From assembly GCF_001547525.1 (NCBI RefSeq), contig NZ_CM003768.1, positions 2,542,001-2,606,000 on the forward strand: a DNA stretch of 64,000 bases, given 5' to 3'. The DNA comes from Burkholderia anthina (GTDB lineage Bacteria; Pseudomonadota; Gammaproteobacteria; Burkholderiales; Burkholderiaceae). This document shows positions 44,458 through 52,607 of this stretch, one piece after another. The translations under genes were made by a program, and so were the position numbers. The notes under the pieces are model-generated. The model was not told the DNA's origin and ran no database searches. It saw only the letters and a list, made by a program, of their open reading frames with translations. Every line of letters begins with the position of its first letter. The stretch's first letter is position 1.

Positions 44458-47400
44458 ATGAGTGGAATTGGAGGGTTGGGCGGCGTGCTTGCCGGCTTGC
44501 AGGGCACGGTGCTGGAGTCGCTCGACATCGCGCCGCGTCTCGATCGTCATCGCGGGCAGCCCGGTGATTTGGCCGGCCGCCACGGGGTGGAGCGGGCGTT
44601 GTCCGGCCTCCTCTGCGAGTCGGTCGACATGGTTTCGGGCAACAAGATTTGCCTGCCGCGAAACGAAGTCGACTTCAGGTTGCCCGGCCGTTTGCCGATC
44701 GAATGGTCAAGGTTCTATTCGAGTGCGCTGTCCGCGAACGGCATGCTCGGGGTCGGCTGGCGCACTGCCTGGGACGTCACGCTGCGACGCCGGGACGACG
44801 ACCGGCTCGATTACATCGACGAGCAAGGCCGGATCGTATCGCTGCCGATGCCTGAACGCGGCGACCAGATCATCATTTCATCCGAGCAGCTTCATGTGGC
44901 CCGCCTGTCGGACGACCGGATCGTGGTCGCCGATCTGACGCCGCGTTACACGGTCTTCGGGGAATTCGACGAACACGGCATCGCACGCGTCAAGTATGTC
45001 GAGGATCTGGGGCGCCGCCGGGTGGGCTGCATCTGGGACGGCGGGCGCCTGCTCCGCATGCGCGGCACCTGCGGGCATGAGCTGCGGATGCACTACGGGC
45101 GCGACGAGTCACGCTTGACCGGCATCGAATGCGTCGATGGCGGGCCGACCGGTTTTCTTGTTCGCTACGCCTACGACGAGCACGGCCGGCTGGCCGAGGT
45201 GCGTAATCGACTCGGCGACGTCGTCCGCGGCTTCGCCTACGACGACAGCGGCCGCATGGTCGAGGAAATCGGTCCGCTTCGGCAGACCATGCGTTACACG
45301 TGGCAGACGATCGGCGGTGCGTCGCGCGTCGTCGAGCGCTCGACGTGCCGCGGCGCGCGCGAGCACTGCACGTACGAACTGGCCGAACGCAGTACGCAGG
45401 CGACCGACGTGTTCGGCCATACGGCTCACTGGCAATACGATGCACGGGGCCGCGTGCTCGCTTATGTCGATTTCGACGGGCGGCGGTATGCGTTCGAGTA
45501 CGACAACGCAGGCTGGCCGAGCGCACTGACGTTGCCGGGCGAGCGCGAGGTGCGCGTCGTCAACGACAACCTGGGCCGGCCGATCCGTGAGGAGGCGCCG
45601 TTGAGCGGCGAACGCTCGACGGTCTACGCGTTCGCGAGCCGCGAGCCGCTGAGCATTCGCCTGCAGGACGGCCGGACGTGGCTCTGGCAGCGCGACGACG
45701 AATTGCGGCCGACCCAGTTCCAATCGCCGTCCGACGGTGTGATTCAGACCACGTATTCGGAACAGGACGGCGTCCAGATTCGGACCGACACGCACGAGCA
45801 GCGCGGCGCCGTCGTGCTCGAATACGACGGGCGCGGGCTCGTGTCGAAGCGGACCGATGCGGCGGGGCGCACGGTGAGCTATCTGCGCGACGGCAACGGA
45901 CATGTCGTTGCCGTCACGGACCCGTTCGGGGCCGTGACGAAGATCGAGCCCGATCTGCTCGGGCGGCCGTTGATCGTGACGCTGCCGGACGGCCGGCAGG
46001 AGCGGCGGATCTGGAACGCCGCGGGGCAGTTGACCACGTCGACCGGCGTCGACGGGCAGGCGCGGCACTGGCATCGCGACCAGTACGGATGCGTGGTGAG
46101 CGCGGTGGACGAGGAAGGAAACGTCACGGCGCACGAGTTCGATGCGCACGGCCGCAGGATTCGCACCGTCGCCGGCAACGGCGGGATTCAGCGCCTGACC
46201 TGGGACCCGGTCAAGCGGTTGACGTCGATCGTCGACGCGGACGGCGTGACCCGGTCGTTCAGCTATGCCGCATCGGGCGCGCTGCAGCAGATCACGTCGA
46301 CGTCGGATGGACAGACGCGCACCGAAACCTTCGCCCACGATGTGCTCGGGCGGATGGTTGGCCGCGACACCGAACACGCGCGCTATCGTTACACGTACGT
46401 GCGCGACGGCCAGCTCGGGATGGTGCACTGCCTGCCGACCGAAGCCGGGGCGGCGATCGGCGTCGAACCCGACACGCTGCGCTTCGAATACGATGCGGCC
46501 GGGCGTCTGACGGCGGAACACGACATGCATGGCGCGCTGCGCTACGTGTACGACGACGCAGGACGGCTCGCCGCCGTGACGCTGCCGGACGGGCACATCT
46601 TGAAATCGGAGCGCGACGAGGCTGGCGTAGTCACGCTGATGGGACTGGGCCATGGCGACGAAATGCATGGTATCGCCGCATTGAGTTACGAAGCGGCCAC
46701 GCGCCAGTTGTTGCGCTCTCAAGGGGAACTGTACCTGCGCTCGGTTTACGCGGGCGCATTGATCGAGCGCTGGTTCGCGATGACGGTGATCCGGACGGCC
46801 GACAACGAGATGTTGCCGGGCAGCGCGGAATTCTGGCGCGAGTTTCATTACAGCCCGGCCGACAATCTCGTGCAGGTCGACGATCGTTTCAACGGCCGGA
46901 ACTATTACGACTACGATCGTCGCGGCTGTCTGCTGCGCGTCGTCTCGGACGAACTCGGCATCGAATATTTCACGTGGGATGCGGCGGGCAACCTGCTCGA
47001 GACGCCGCGCACCGGATGGCAGCCTGCCGTGTATCCCGATCATCGGCTACGTGAGTGTCGAGGCTATCGCTACGAATACGATGCGTGGGGGCAGGTGGCC
47101 GTCAAGCGCGGCGCGGCGGACGAACAGACGTTCACGTGGGACGCGGACGGCCGGTTGATGAGCGTACGGAGCCGGCGCGGCGAGGTGCGTTATCGCTACG
47201 ATGCGTTGGGGCGCCGCGTCAGTAAATCGTTCGGACAACCGCAAGCGGGCGGCGCGCGACGCCTGGATGACAACGCGGAGGTCACGCGCTTCGTCTGGCA
47301 TGGCGAGCGCCTTGTCCAGGAAACGACGGGCGAGAACGTGCGGATTTATCTGTATCAGCCGGCACGGGACGGAGCCGTCGGTTATGCGCCACTTGCCTGC

Positions 47401-47907
47401 GTGGACCGGCGACGCAAGGACGACGGCACGTTTTCCGGGATGCACGTGTATTACTACCAGACCGATCTCGCCGGCACGGCGGTCGCGCTGACCGACGCGG
47501 CGGGCAAGCTCGTGTGGAGCGGCCGCTACAAGGCATGGGGGCAGGTGATACCGTGGACTCAACTGGCCACGCCGGTGCGGCAGCCGTTGCGGTTCGCGGG
47601 GCAGTACCTGGACGACGAGACCGGGCTGCATTTGAATGGCCGACGCTACTACGACCCCGATGCGGGCCGCTATCTCAGCCCGGATCGTGCCGCGCCGGCG
47701 GGCGTGAGCCCGTATCGCTACGTGTCGAGTCCGTTGAGCGTCGCGAACCCGAACGGTCACGCCGTTTCGCTGAGGCGGCCGAAGGGGGACGTGGACGGTG
47801 CATCATGCGCGGACGGCCCGATTGATCTGTCGGCGCGGCTGACGGGCGGCATCGACGAGTGCGATGTCATGTCGGGCGGCGAATGGCTGGCGTGGCTGGA
47901 CCGTTGA
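44458..47907 (+). CDS. Rhs-family protein with degenerate cleavage motif and very short C-terminal tail
   Basis: A 1149-residue Rhs protein. The N-terminal region (to about residue 60) is followed by the DUF6531-like stretch SGNKICLPRNEVDF, then many YD repeats (for example VRYAYDEHGRLAEVRNRLG) forming the shell. The core motif appears as YDPDAGRYLSPDR near residue 1067 and ends SVANPNG at about 1100. Both DP dipeptides of the usual DPxG...DPxG self-cleavage motif are changed (DR and NP). Only 49 residues follow, too short for a normal toxin, and no immunity gene follows. AGGGAG precedes the ATG at 44458. It may be a decayed effector or a carrier. Confidence 0.92.
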   Translation: MSGIGGLGGVLAGLQGTVLESLDIAPRLDRHRGQPGDLAGRHGVERALSGLLCESVDMVSGNKICLPRNEVDFRLPGRLPIEWSRFYSSALSANGMLGVGWRTAWDVTLRRRDDDRLDYIDEQGRIVSLPMPERGDQIIISSEQLHVARLSDDRIVVADLTPRYTVFGEFDEHGIARVKYVEDLGRRRVGCIWDGGRLLRMRGTCGHELRMHYGRDESRLTGIECVDGGPTGFLVRYAYDEHGRLAEVRNRLGDVVRGFAYDDSGRMVEEIGPLRQTMRYTWQTIGGASRVVERSTCRGAREHCTYELAERSTQATDVFGHTAHWQYDARGRVLAYVDFDGRRYAFEYDNAGWPSALTLPGEREVRVVNDNLGRPIREEAPLSGERSTVYAFASREPLSIRLQDGRTWLWQRDDELRPTQFQSPSDGVIQTTYSEQDGVQIRTDTHEQRGAVVLEYDGRGLVSKRTDAAGRTVSYLRDGNGHVVAVTDPFGAVTKIEPDLLGRPLIVTLPDGRQERRIWNAAGQLTTSTGVDGQARHWHRDQYGCVVSAVDEEGNVTAHEFDAHGRRIRTVAGNGGIQRLTWDPVKRLTSIVDADGVTRSFSYAASGALQQITSTSDGQTRTETFAHDVLGRMVGRDTEHARYRYTYVRDGQLGMVHCLPTEAGAAIGVEPDTLRFEYDAAGRLTAEHDMHGALRYVYDDAGRLAAVTLPDGHILKSERDEAGVVTLMGLGHGDEMHGIAALSYEAATRQLLRSQGELYLRSVYAGALIERWFAMTVIRTADNEMLPGSAEFWREFHYSPADNLVQVDDRFNGRNYYDYDRRGCLLRVVSDELGIEYFTWDAAGNLLETPRTGWQPAVYPDHRLRECRGYRYEYDAWGQVAVKRGAADEQTFTWDADGRLMSVRSRRGEVRYRYDALGRRVSKSFGQPQAGGARRLDDNAEVTRFVWHGERLVQETTGENVRIYLYQPARDGAVGYAPLACVDRRRKDDGTFSGMHVYYYQTDLAGTAVALTDAAGKLVWSGRYKAWGQVIPWTQLATPVRQPLRFAGQYLDDETGLHLNGRRYYDPDAGRYLSPDRAAPAGVSPYRYVSSPLSVANPNGHAVSLRRPKGDVDGASCADGPIDLSARLTGGIDECDVMSGGEWLAWLDR

Positions 47908-47927
47908 GGCGGGGCGGCGTATCAGGT

Positions 47928-47946
47928 GGGGGGCTGTCGGCCCCCC
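47928..47946. terminator. Terminator between rhs and the convergent glycosyltransferase gene
   Basis: GGGGGGC (47928-47934) pairs with GCCCCCC (47940-47946) over a 5-base loop TGTCG, followed by GATTCATTTC. It is placed 21 bases after the rhs stop and ends the rightward operon; the leftward gene stops at 48023. Confidence 0.7.
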
Positions 47947-48022
47947 GATTCATTTCGGTGAAGCCGGCGGCGTTTTCCCGGCACCGGCCGGTATCGCGGC
48001 CATGCTTCACGCCGCGGCCGGA

Positions 48023-49378
48023 TCAGATCGAGCGCTGGAGTGCGCGCAGCAGGGTGCCGTCGCGGTCGAATAATTCGATCGTGTAGTGGTCGGGGACTTG
48101 TTCGAATCCGGTGGCGAAGTACAGATGCATGTCGAACCATTCACGCTTGATGTGCTTGTGAAACTTGCCGGCATCGAGCATTTCGCCGCGGTGAATCACC
48201 GTCCCGTCCTGCGCATGGGCGTTCATGCGGAAATGATCGAGCTGCGGCAGGATATCCGTGAAGCGGGCCCGATGCGCCCAGACGCGGAAGTCGTGGGCGC
48301 GCAGCAGCGTGGCCTTGTATTCCTCATCGGATGTGCAAACCGGCGTATCGGAATTCGGCGGTAAGCCATCGAGCGTTTCCCGGCGCACGCCGCGGTGCGC
48401 GAAGCTGATGCCCACGTAGGCTTCGTATTGTGCGAGCGTGCGCTCGACCCCGAGGCCGTACGGCCCGAAATCGATGCCGTCGGACGACGCGCCATCCACG
48501 CCGAGCAGCGCCCGGTTTCGCTCCAGGGAACGGTCGTTGCGGACATGCCAGTTCTCCGCGACGAGGCCGCTGGCTTGCGCCTCGGGCGTGTGATCGTCCC
48601 ATATCTTGACTCGGCTGGCGCGCGTGTATTCGTGCCACGCCAGCACGCGATGCGGGATGTAGATATCGTAGCCGTGCGTGAACGCACGAGCGGCGATCGA
48701 GATTTCCTCGCCCAGAAAGAAGTAGTTCGGATCATGCCGCACATCGACGGCGAAATGCCCGTCCGCAAAAGCGAAGTGAGCGCTGTAGAACGCGCCCGGG
48801 ACAGGCGCCTCCAACGCTTGCCAGTTATCGAGCCAGCCGGAACGAAGCGACAGCACGCCTTCCGGCATGAAGCGCTGGAAATACAGGCCGGTCGGCGTAT
48901 GCGCGAGCGTGTCGCGCTGCGCGCCGGGCTGGAAGCCGGGCAGGTAGGTGGTAAGGAGCGGCTTCGCGCTGCGCGGGCGCAGCGACTCGAGCATCGCGAT
49001 GGCCCGATCGTCCCACGCGTCGACGAAGTAGTGGTGAGAGTCGAGCTGCAACGTGTAGCGTTCGTCGCAGTACTGTTGCTGGATCAGATTGCGTGCCCAG
49101 CACGCGCCCTGGGATTGCCGATGGGGCACGTCGATCAGCTCGACGGTGGCGTCTCGATAGGAGAGCGTATGAGTCGGGAACGCGCCATCGTGGCACGCAT
49201 GCCAACGCGAGAAGCCGTGCGCGAAGAAGGCGCCGATGGTCTCGTCCAGTGCGTGCTGCCAGCACACGACGACGCGGAGCTGGTCGGGTCGGGTGGCGCG
49301 CTCGATCAGGTCGAGCAGCGTCGGGATCAACTGCGGATCGCGATAGCTGGCGATCTGGACGAAAATGGTGCATTCCAT
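48023..49378 (-). CDS. GT60-like polypeptide GlcNAc-transferase
   Basis: A 451-residue cytoplasmic protein without signal peptide or membrane segment. The N-terminus TIFVQIASYRDPQLIPTLLD and the segment GACWARNLIQQQYCDERYTL followed by QLDSHHYFVDAWDD (about residues 91-124) match the family of Dictyostelium Skp1 GlcNAc-transferase (Gnt1) and trypanosome mucin GlcNAc-transferases (Pfam GlcNAc, GT60); DSH is the DxD-like metal site. These enzymes transfer alpha-GlcNAc to hydroxyproline or Thr in proteins. It is the last gene of the leftward tagK-tssA-adhesin unit, 39 bases after the adhesin gene. The target is unknown; the Pro/Ser/Thr tail of VgrG is one candidate, the fimbrial adhesin another. 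Confidence 0.82.
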   Translation of the reverse strand: MECTIFVQIASYRDPQLIPTLLDLIERATRPDQLRVVVCWQHALDETIGAFFAHGFSRWHACHDGAFPTHTLSYRDATVELIDVPHRQSQGACWARNLIQQQYCDERYTLQLDSHHYFVDAWDDRAIAMLESLRPRSAKPLLTTYLPGFQPGAQRDTLAHTPTGLYFQRFMPEGVLSLRSGWLDNWQALEAPVPGAFYSAHFAFADGHFAVDVRHDPNYFFLGEEISIAARAFTHGYDIYIPHRVLAWHEYTRASRVKIWDDHTPEAQASGLVAENWHVRNDRSLERNRALLGVDGASSDGIDFGPYGLGVERTLAQYEAYVGISFAHRGVRRETLDGLPPNSDTPVCTSDEEYKATLLRAHDFRVWAHRARFTDILPQLDHFRMNAHAQDGTVIHRGEMLDAGKFHKHIKREWFDMHLYFATGFEQVPDHYTIELFDRDGTLLRALQRSI

Positions 49379-49417
49379 GGGTCGATGAGTCGGGTTTCGT
49401 GAATCCCGTTGGAAAAG

Positions 49418-50452
49418 TTAGAGAATGTTCAGCGTGATGACCGAAGTCGCGTCGATCTTGCCCGTGGTGGGCGGCTGGTTGCCGACGCGCAGCACGGTGG
49501 CTTCGAGATCGAAACCGGACTCCATCGCGCCGCCCGGCTTCTGAACGAGCATGCTGCTCGCATCGCCGGGCTTGAGCAGGGTGCCGGTCGTTTTGTCGCG
49601 GAGACGGATCGCGAGGTGCTGGGCGCCGGTATTCTGGATCAGCGCGGGGTTGTCCGAGTCTCGAGGCGCGCTGAGCGTGGCGGTGATCGACGCCGGGGGC
49701 GTCGGGCCCGAGCAGAGCACCCGGAAGTTCACGGGGCGCGTCGGGCCGGTTGTCTGCGAAACGTCATAGGGGCCGAACTGCCCGAAGTCGATGTTCAGCG
49801 TGCTGCTGTCGACGCGGCAGCTCGGCAACACCCGGAGCGACACGTTGCCGGAGTAGATGTTGGTGACGGCCACACCGGGATTGCCGTCGCCATAGGTTCG
49901 GGCGACATGGCCGAAGCTCGTCGTCGAAAAGCTCGGGATGTCGTTGCTGGTCTTGACCAGATCGATCCTGTATTTTGCGCCGTTGCCGTAATTGACCGGC
50001 TGCGTGCCCGGGGTGGACGGATTTTCCTTCCAGTTGTTCGTGTAAGGCACGACGCTGGTGCTGCCGCTGGCGCGAACGTAGTTGAGCCGAAACCCGACGC
50101 CTGGCACGTTGGTATCGTAAATCTTGCCGCCGAGCGACGAAAGCTTGGGAGGGGTGATGAACTCCACATTGATCGTGCCGGTCGGCGGATCGCAGGCGAT
50201 GAAAATCATCTCGGGCGTGGGAGCGGACTCACCGCTGACGAGCGGGCTGCCGATCGGCAGATCGGGGTCGACGTCGACGACCCCGGCCGGAAAGCTGATA
50301 TTGAACGTCGTCAATATCTGGTTCGGCATGGGCCGTGTTTCGGCCCACCGCTCCGACTCCGCTTGAGTAACGGGCCGACACGCCGCCAGCACGGCCGGCG
50401 ACGCGGACAGCAGGCACGCGGCAGCAAGGATAACTCGGGTCTTTTTCATCAT
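49418..50452 (-). CDS. Fimbrial tip adhesin (two-domain, FimH-like organisation)
   Basis: A 344-residue exported protein. The start MMKKTRVILAAACLLSASPAVLA at 50452 gives a standard signal peptide; the frame is open further into the tssA side but without meaning. A receptor-binding-like domain (about 25-210) is followed by a pilin domain (about 215-344) that begins near VLPSCRVDSSTLNIDFGQFG and holds the Cys pair (SC and LCSG), ending TSVITLNIL as a donor-strand acceptor. It is the adhesin missing from the fimbrial operon at 21769-26642, but it lies 23 kb away between tssA and the glycosyltransferase gene, 35 bases after tssA. It is thus probably transcribed with the T6SS baseplate genes. Confidence 0.87.
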   Translation of the reverse strand: MMKKTRVILAAACLLSASPAVLAACRPVTQAESERWAETRPMPNQILTTFNISFPAGVVDVDPDLPIGSPLVSGESAPTPEMIFIACDPPTGTINVEFITPPKLSSLGGKIYDTNVPGVGFRLNYVRASGSTSVVPYTNNWKENPSTPGTQPVNYGNGAKYRIDLVKTSNDIPSFSTTSFGHVARTYGDGNPGVAVTNIYSGNVSLRVLPSCRVDSSTLNIDFGQFGPYDVSQTTGPTRPVNFRVLCSGPTPPASITATLSAPRDSDNPALIQNTGAQHLAIRLRDKTTGTLLKPGDASSMLVQKPGGAMESGFDLEATVLRVGNQPPTTGKIDATSVITLNIL

Positions 50453-50487
50453 TTGAATGCGCTGAAGACGATGAGAGGGCGAGGCGC

Positions 50488-51546
50488 TCAGATGTCGACG
50501 GCGTCCCATTGCGCGAGAAGCTCGGCAGGGATCACGTTCGCCAGCTCCGAGAAGCGCTTGCCGACCATGCGTTCGGATTGCCGGAGCAGCACGACGACGG
50601 GGCTGCTCGGCTCGTTTTGCTCGAACCACAGGCGCGTTTCCTGAATCGTTGCGAGCGCGCTCCAGCGATCCATCGGCCGCGCGTCATGCGTGGTCCGGGC
50701 CGCGGCGCCGGCTTCGTGCGGCGTCGCTTCGGTCGGCGGGCTCGCCGTCGCCTCCGGTGCCGAAGCCGGCTCCACCGGTGCATCGGACGGACCGGCGGCA
50801 ACCGGTGCGCGGCCCGCGTCGAGGGCCGTCCGCGCGAACGGCTGCAGCAGTTTCACGATGCCGTCGAGATCGGGCGCATCGGCCTGCAACGTGTCGCGTG
50901 TCAGCGCGACGATCTCGGCGACGGCGCGTTGCGCATCCGCCAGTGCGACGATCGCGGCGTCGCGCCGGTTCCACAGTTCGCCGAGCAGCCGGCTCGCCGA
51001 TTCCGGCGCGAGCGCGTCCTTCGCGCGCGGGACCGCGAACGCCTTCTCGATGTCGCGCAACTGCAGTTGCAGACCGGCGGTTTTCGGCAGCCGGATGTCG
51101 CGGGCGTCAGCCAGTGCCGCGTCGGCGTCGGCGAGCGCGGCGATCGCGTTCGAGTAGACGATCGGATCGCGCTCGCCGTCGAGCACCGGCATCGGATGCA
51201 ACGCCTCGCCGTAGCGCTCGAGCATCTGCAGCAGCACCGCGATGCCGTCGCGCAGCCCTTCGGCGCCGCTTTGGCGGATCCGGCAGCGGGTCAGGATCGT
51301 GAGCAGCCGCAGGTCCTTGGTGCGTAGCAGCAGCGCGCGGCAGTCGCGCTCGGCTTCGGCCCAGTTCGCCTGCTGCGGCGCATCGACGAAATCGCCGTAT
51401 TGCGCATCCGTGCGTGGTGCGACGGCCGCTTGCAGCATCACGAAGGCTGGGTCGTATTCGAGATCGGGGCCGCATGGATCGTCGGCCGATACGGGTTCGA
51501 GCAGGTCGATGTAGCGCGCGAGCGGGTCGTGTGCGGGAGCATTCAT
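50488..51546 (-). CDS. tssA: T6SS protein TssA
   Basis: A 352-residue TssA, the cap/priming protein of sheath assembly. The N-terminal ImpA-like domain has LLEPVSADDPCGPDLEYDP and ANWAEAERDCRALLLRTKDL. The middle has a Pro/Ala/Thr-rich linker (about 255-290), and the short C-terminal part WFEQNEPSSPVVVLLRQSERMVGKRFSEL is typical of the smaller TssA type. The ATG at 51546 overlaps the tssG stop (ATGA); a much longer open frame upstream is read-through of another frame of tssG and tssF and is not used. Confidence 0.94.
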   Translation of the reverse strand: MNAPAHDPLARYIDLLEPVSADDPCGPDLEYDPAFVMLQAAVAPRTDAQYGDFVDAPQQANWAEAERDCRALLLRTKDLRLLTILTRCRIRQSGAEGLRDGIAVLLQMLERYGEALHPMPVLDGERDPIVYSNAIAALADADAALADARDIRLPKTAGLQLQLRDIEKAFAVPRAKDALAPESASRLLGELWNRRDAAIVALADAQRAVAEIVALTRDTLQADAPDLDGIVKLLQPFARTALDAGRAPVAAGPSDAPVEPASAPEATASPPTEATPHEAGAAARTTHDARPMDRWSALATIQETRLWFEQNEPSSPVVVLLRQSERMVGKRFSELANVIPAELLAQWDAVDI

Positions 51547-52604
51547 GCCGGATTCTCCAGTTGATCGCAGTATTTCTCGGGCTCGAACACCATGCCGACC
51601 ACCGGTTTGTCGTCCAGCGATTGGCCGAGCCAGGTCGAATAGCCGAGCCGGTGCGAGCTGTCGGCGCGCGCCGGCGGCGCGGCACGCGGCTTGACCAGCA
51701 GCTTGATTTCCCAGTCGTATTCGAGACCGACGAACGCGCGGACCCAGTCGACCAGCGTCGGGAGATCGTCGCCATGCGGCGTGAGACGCAGGTACTGGTC
51801 GAGATCGAGCGGCCCGATCACGAGACGGAACTTGTGCTGGCAGTCGGGGATCATGTCGCCCAGCAGTGCACCCTCGCCCATGATCGTCGACGGTGCGGGC
51901 GCGCCGAGCAGGCAGCGCTCGGGGCCGGTGATCTGAATCCAGTGCGGCACGAACTCGTCGACGGCCACCGGTACGCCGAAGTAATGGGACAGCGTTGCCG
52001 CCAGGCCGTCCGGATTGCGCGCCTCGCGCACCAGGTGCGCCGAGGCCGCATAGCGCGCATGCGGCGGCGGGTGCGTACGCGCGGCTTCGTCCGGATCGGT
52101 GCCCATCAGGCTGCCGATATAGAACGAGAAGGTTTCCTGCGACGGCCGGTCGAGCGAGACGGTCGCCTGTGCCGACGCCCACGCCCGGTAGAACAGCGTG
52201 AGCGCCCGATGATGGAACAGGTTGGCGAATGCAATGAGCGTCTTGTCCTGATGGCTCTCCGCACGGCTGTACGCCAGTTCCGTCATGTGGAGCGGAAGCG
52301 GGCCCTGCGGACCCCACAGTCCAAGCCCGAAGAGCCGGACGTCGAGCCGTCCGCCCTGCACGCCGAGCGCTGCGATTTCGCGCGGCGCGAACGCCATCGA
52401 CGGTTGCTGGCCGACGCGGAAGGGTTCCTGCCGCGGCAAACGCGCCGTGCCGGGCAGCGGCTGGACGGTGTCGCGCGCGCTGATCGCGCGCAGCAGGCTG
52501 AGGAAGCCGGCCTGCCACGGCGTGTGCTCGTCGAACCACGCGCGCAGTGAATCGGGATGCAGCGGCGAGCCGTCGTTGACCGGCACCGAGTCGAATGCGT
52601 CCAT
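51543..52604 (-). CDS. tssG: T6SS baseplate protein TssG
   Basis: A 353-residue baseplate wedge component. Family segments are present: RVGQQPSMAFAPREIAAL (about residues 63-80), LFGLGLWGPQGPLPLHMTEL (about 91-110) and NLFHHRALTLFYRAW (about 128-142). It is translated three bases after tssF and is coupled to tssA. In the baseplate TssF and TssG form the wedge with TssE and TssK. The length is normal. Confidence 0.95.
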   Translation of the reverse strand: MDAFDSVPVNDGSPLHPDSLRAWFDEHTPWQAGFLSLLRAISARDTVQPLPGTARLPRQEPFRVGQQPSMAFAPREIAALGVQGGRLDVRLFGLGLWGPQGPLPLHMTELAYSRAESHQDKTLIAFANLFHHRALTLFYRAWASAQATVSLDRPSQETFSFYIGSLMGTDPDEAARTHPPPHARYAASAHLVREARNPDGLAATLSHYFGVPVAVDEFVPHWIQITGPERCLLGAPAPSTIMGEGALLGDMIPDCQHKFRLVIGPLDLDQYLRLTPHGDDLPTLVDWVRAFVGLEYDWEIKLLVKPRAAPPARADSSHRLGYSTWLGQSLDDKPVVGMVFEPEKYCDQLENPA

Positions 52605-52607
52605 CGC

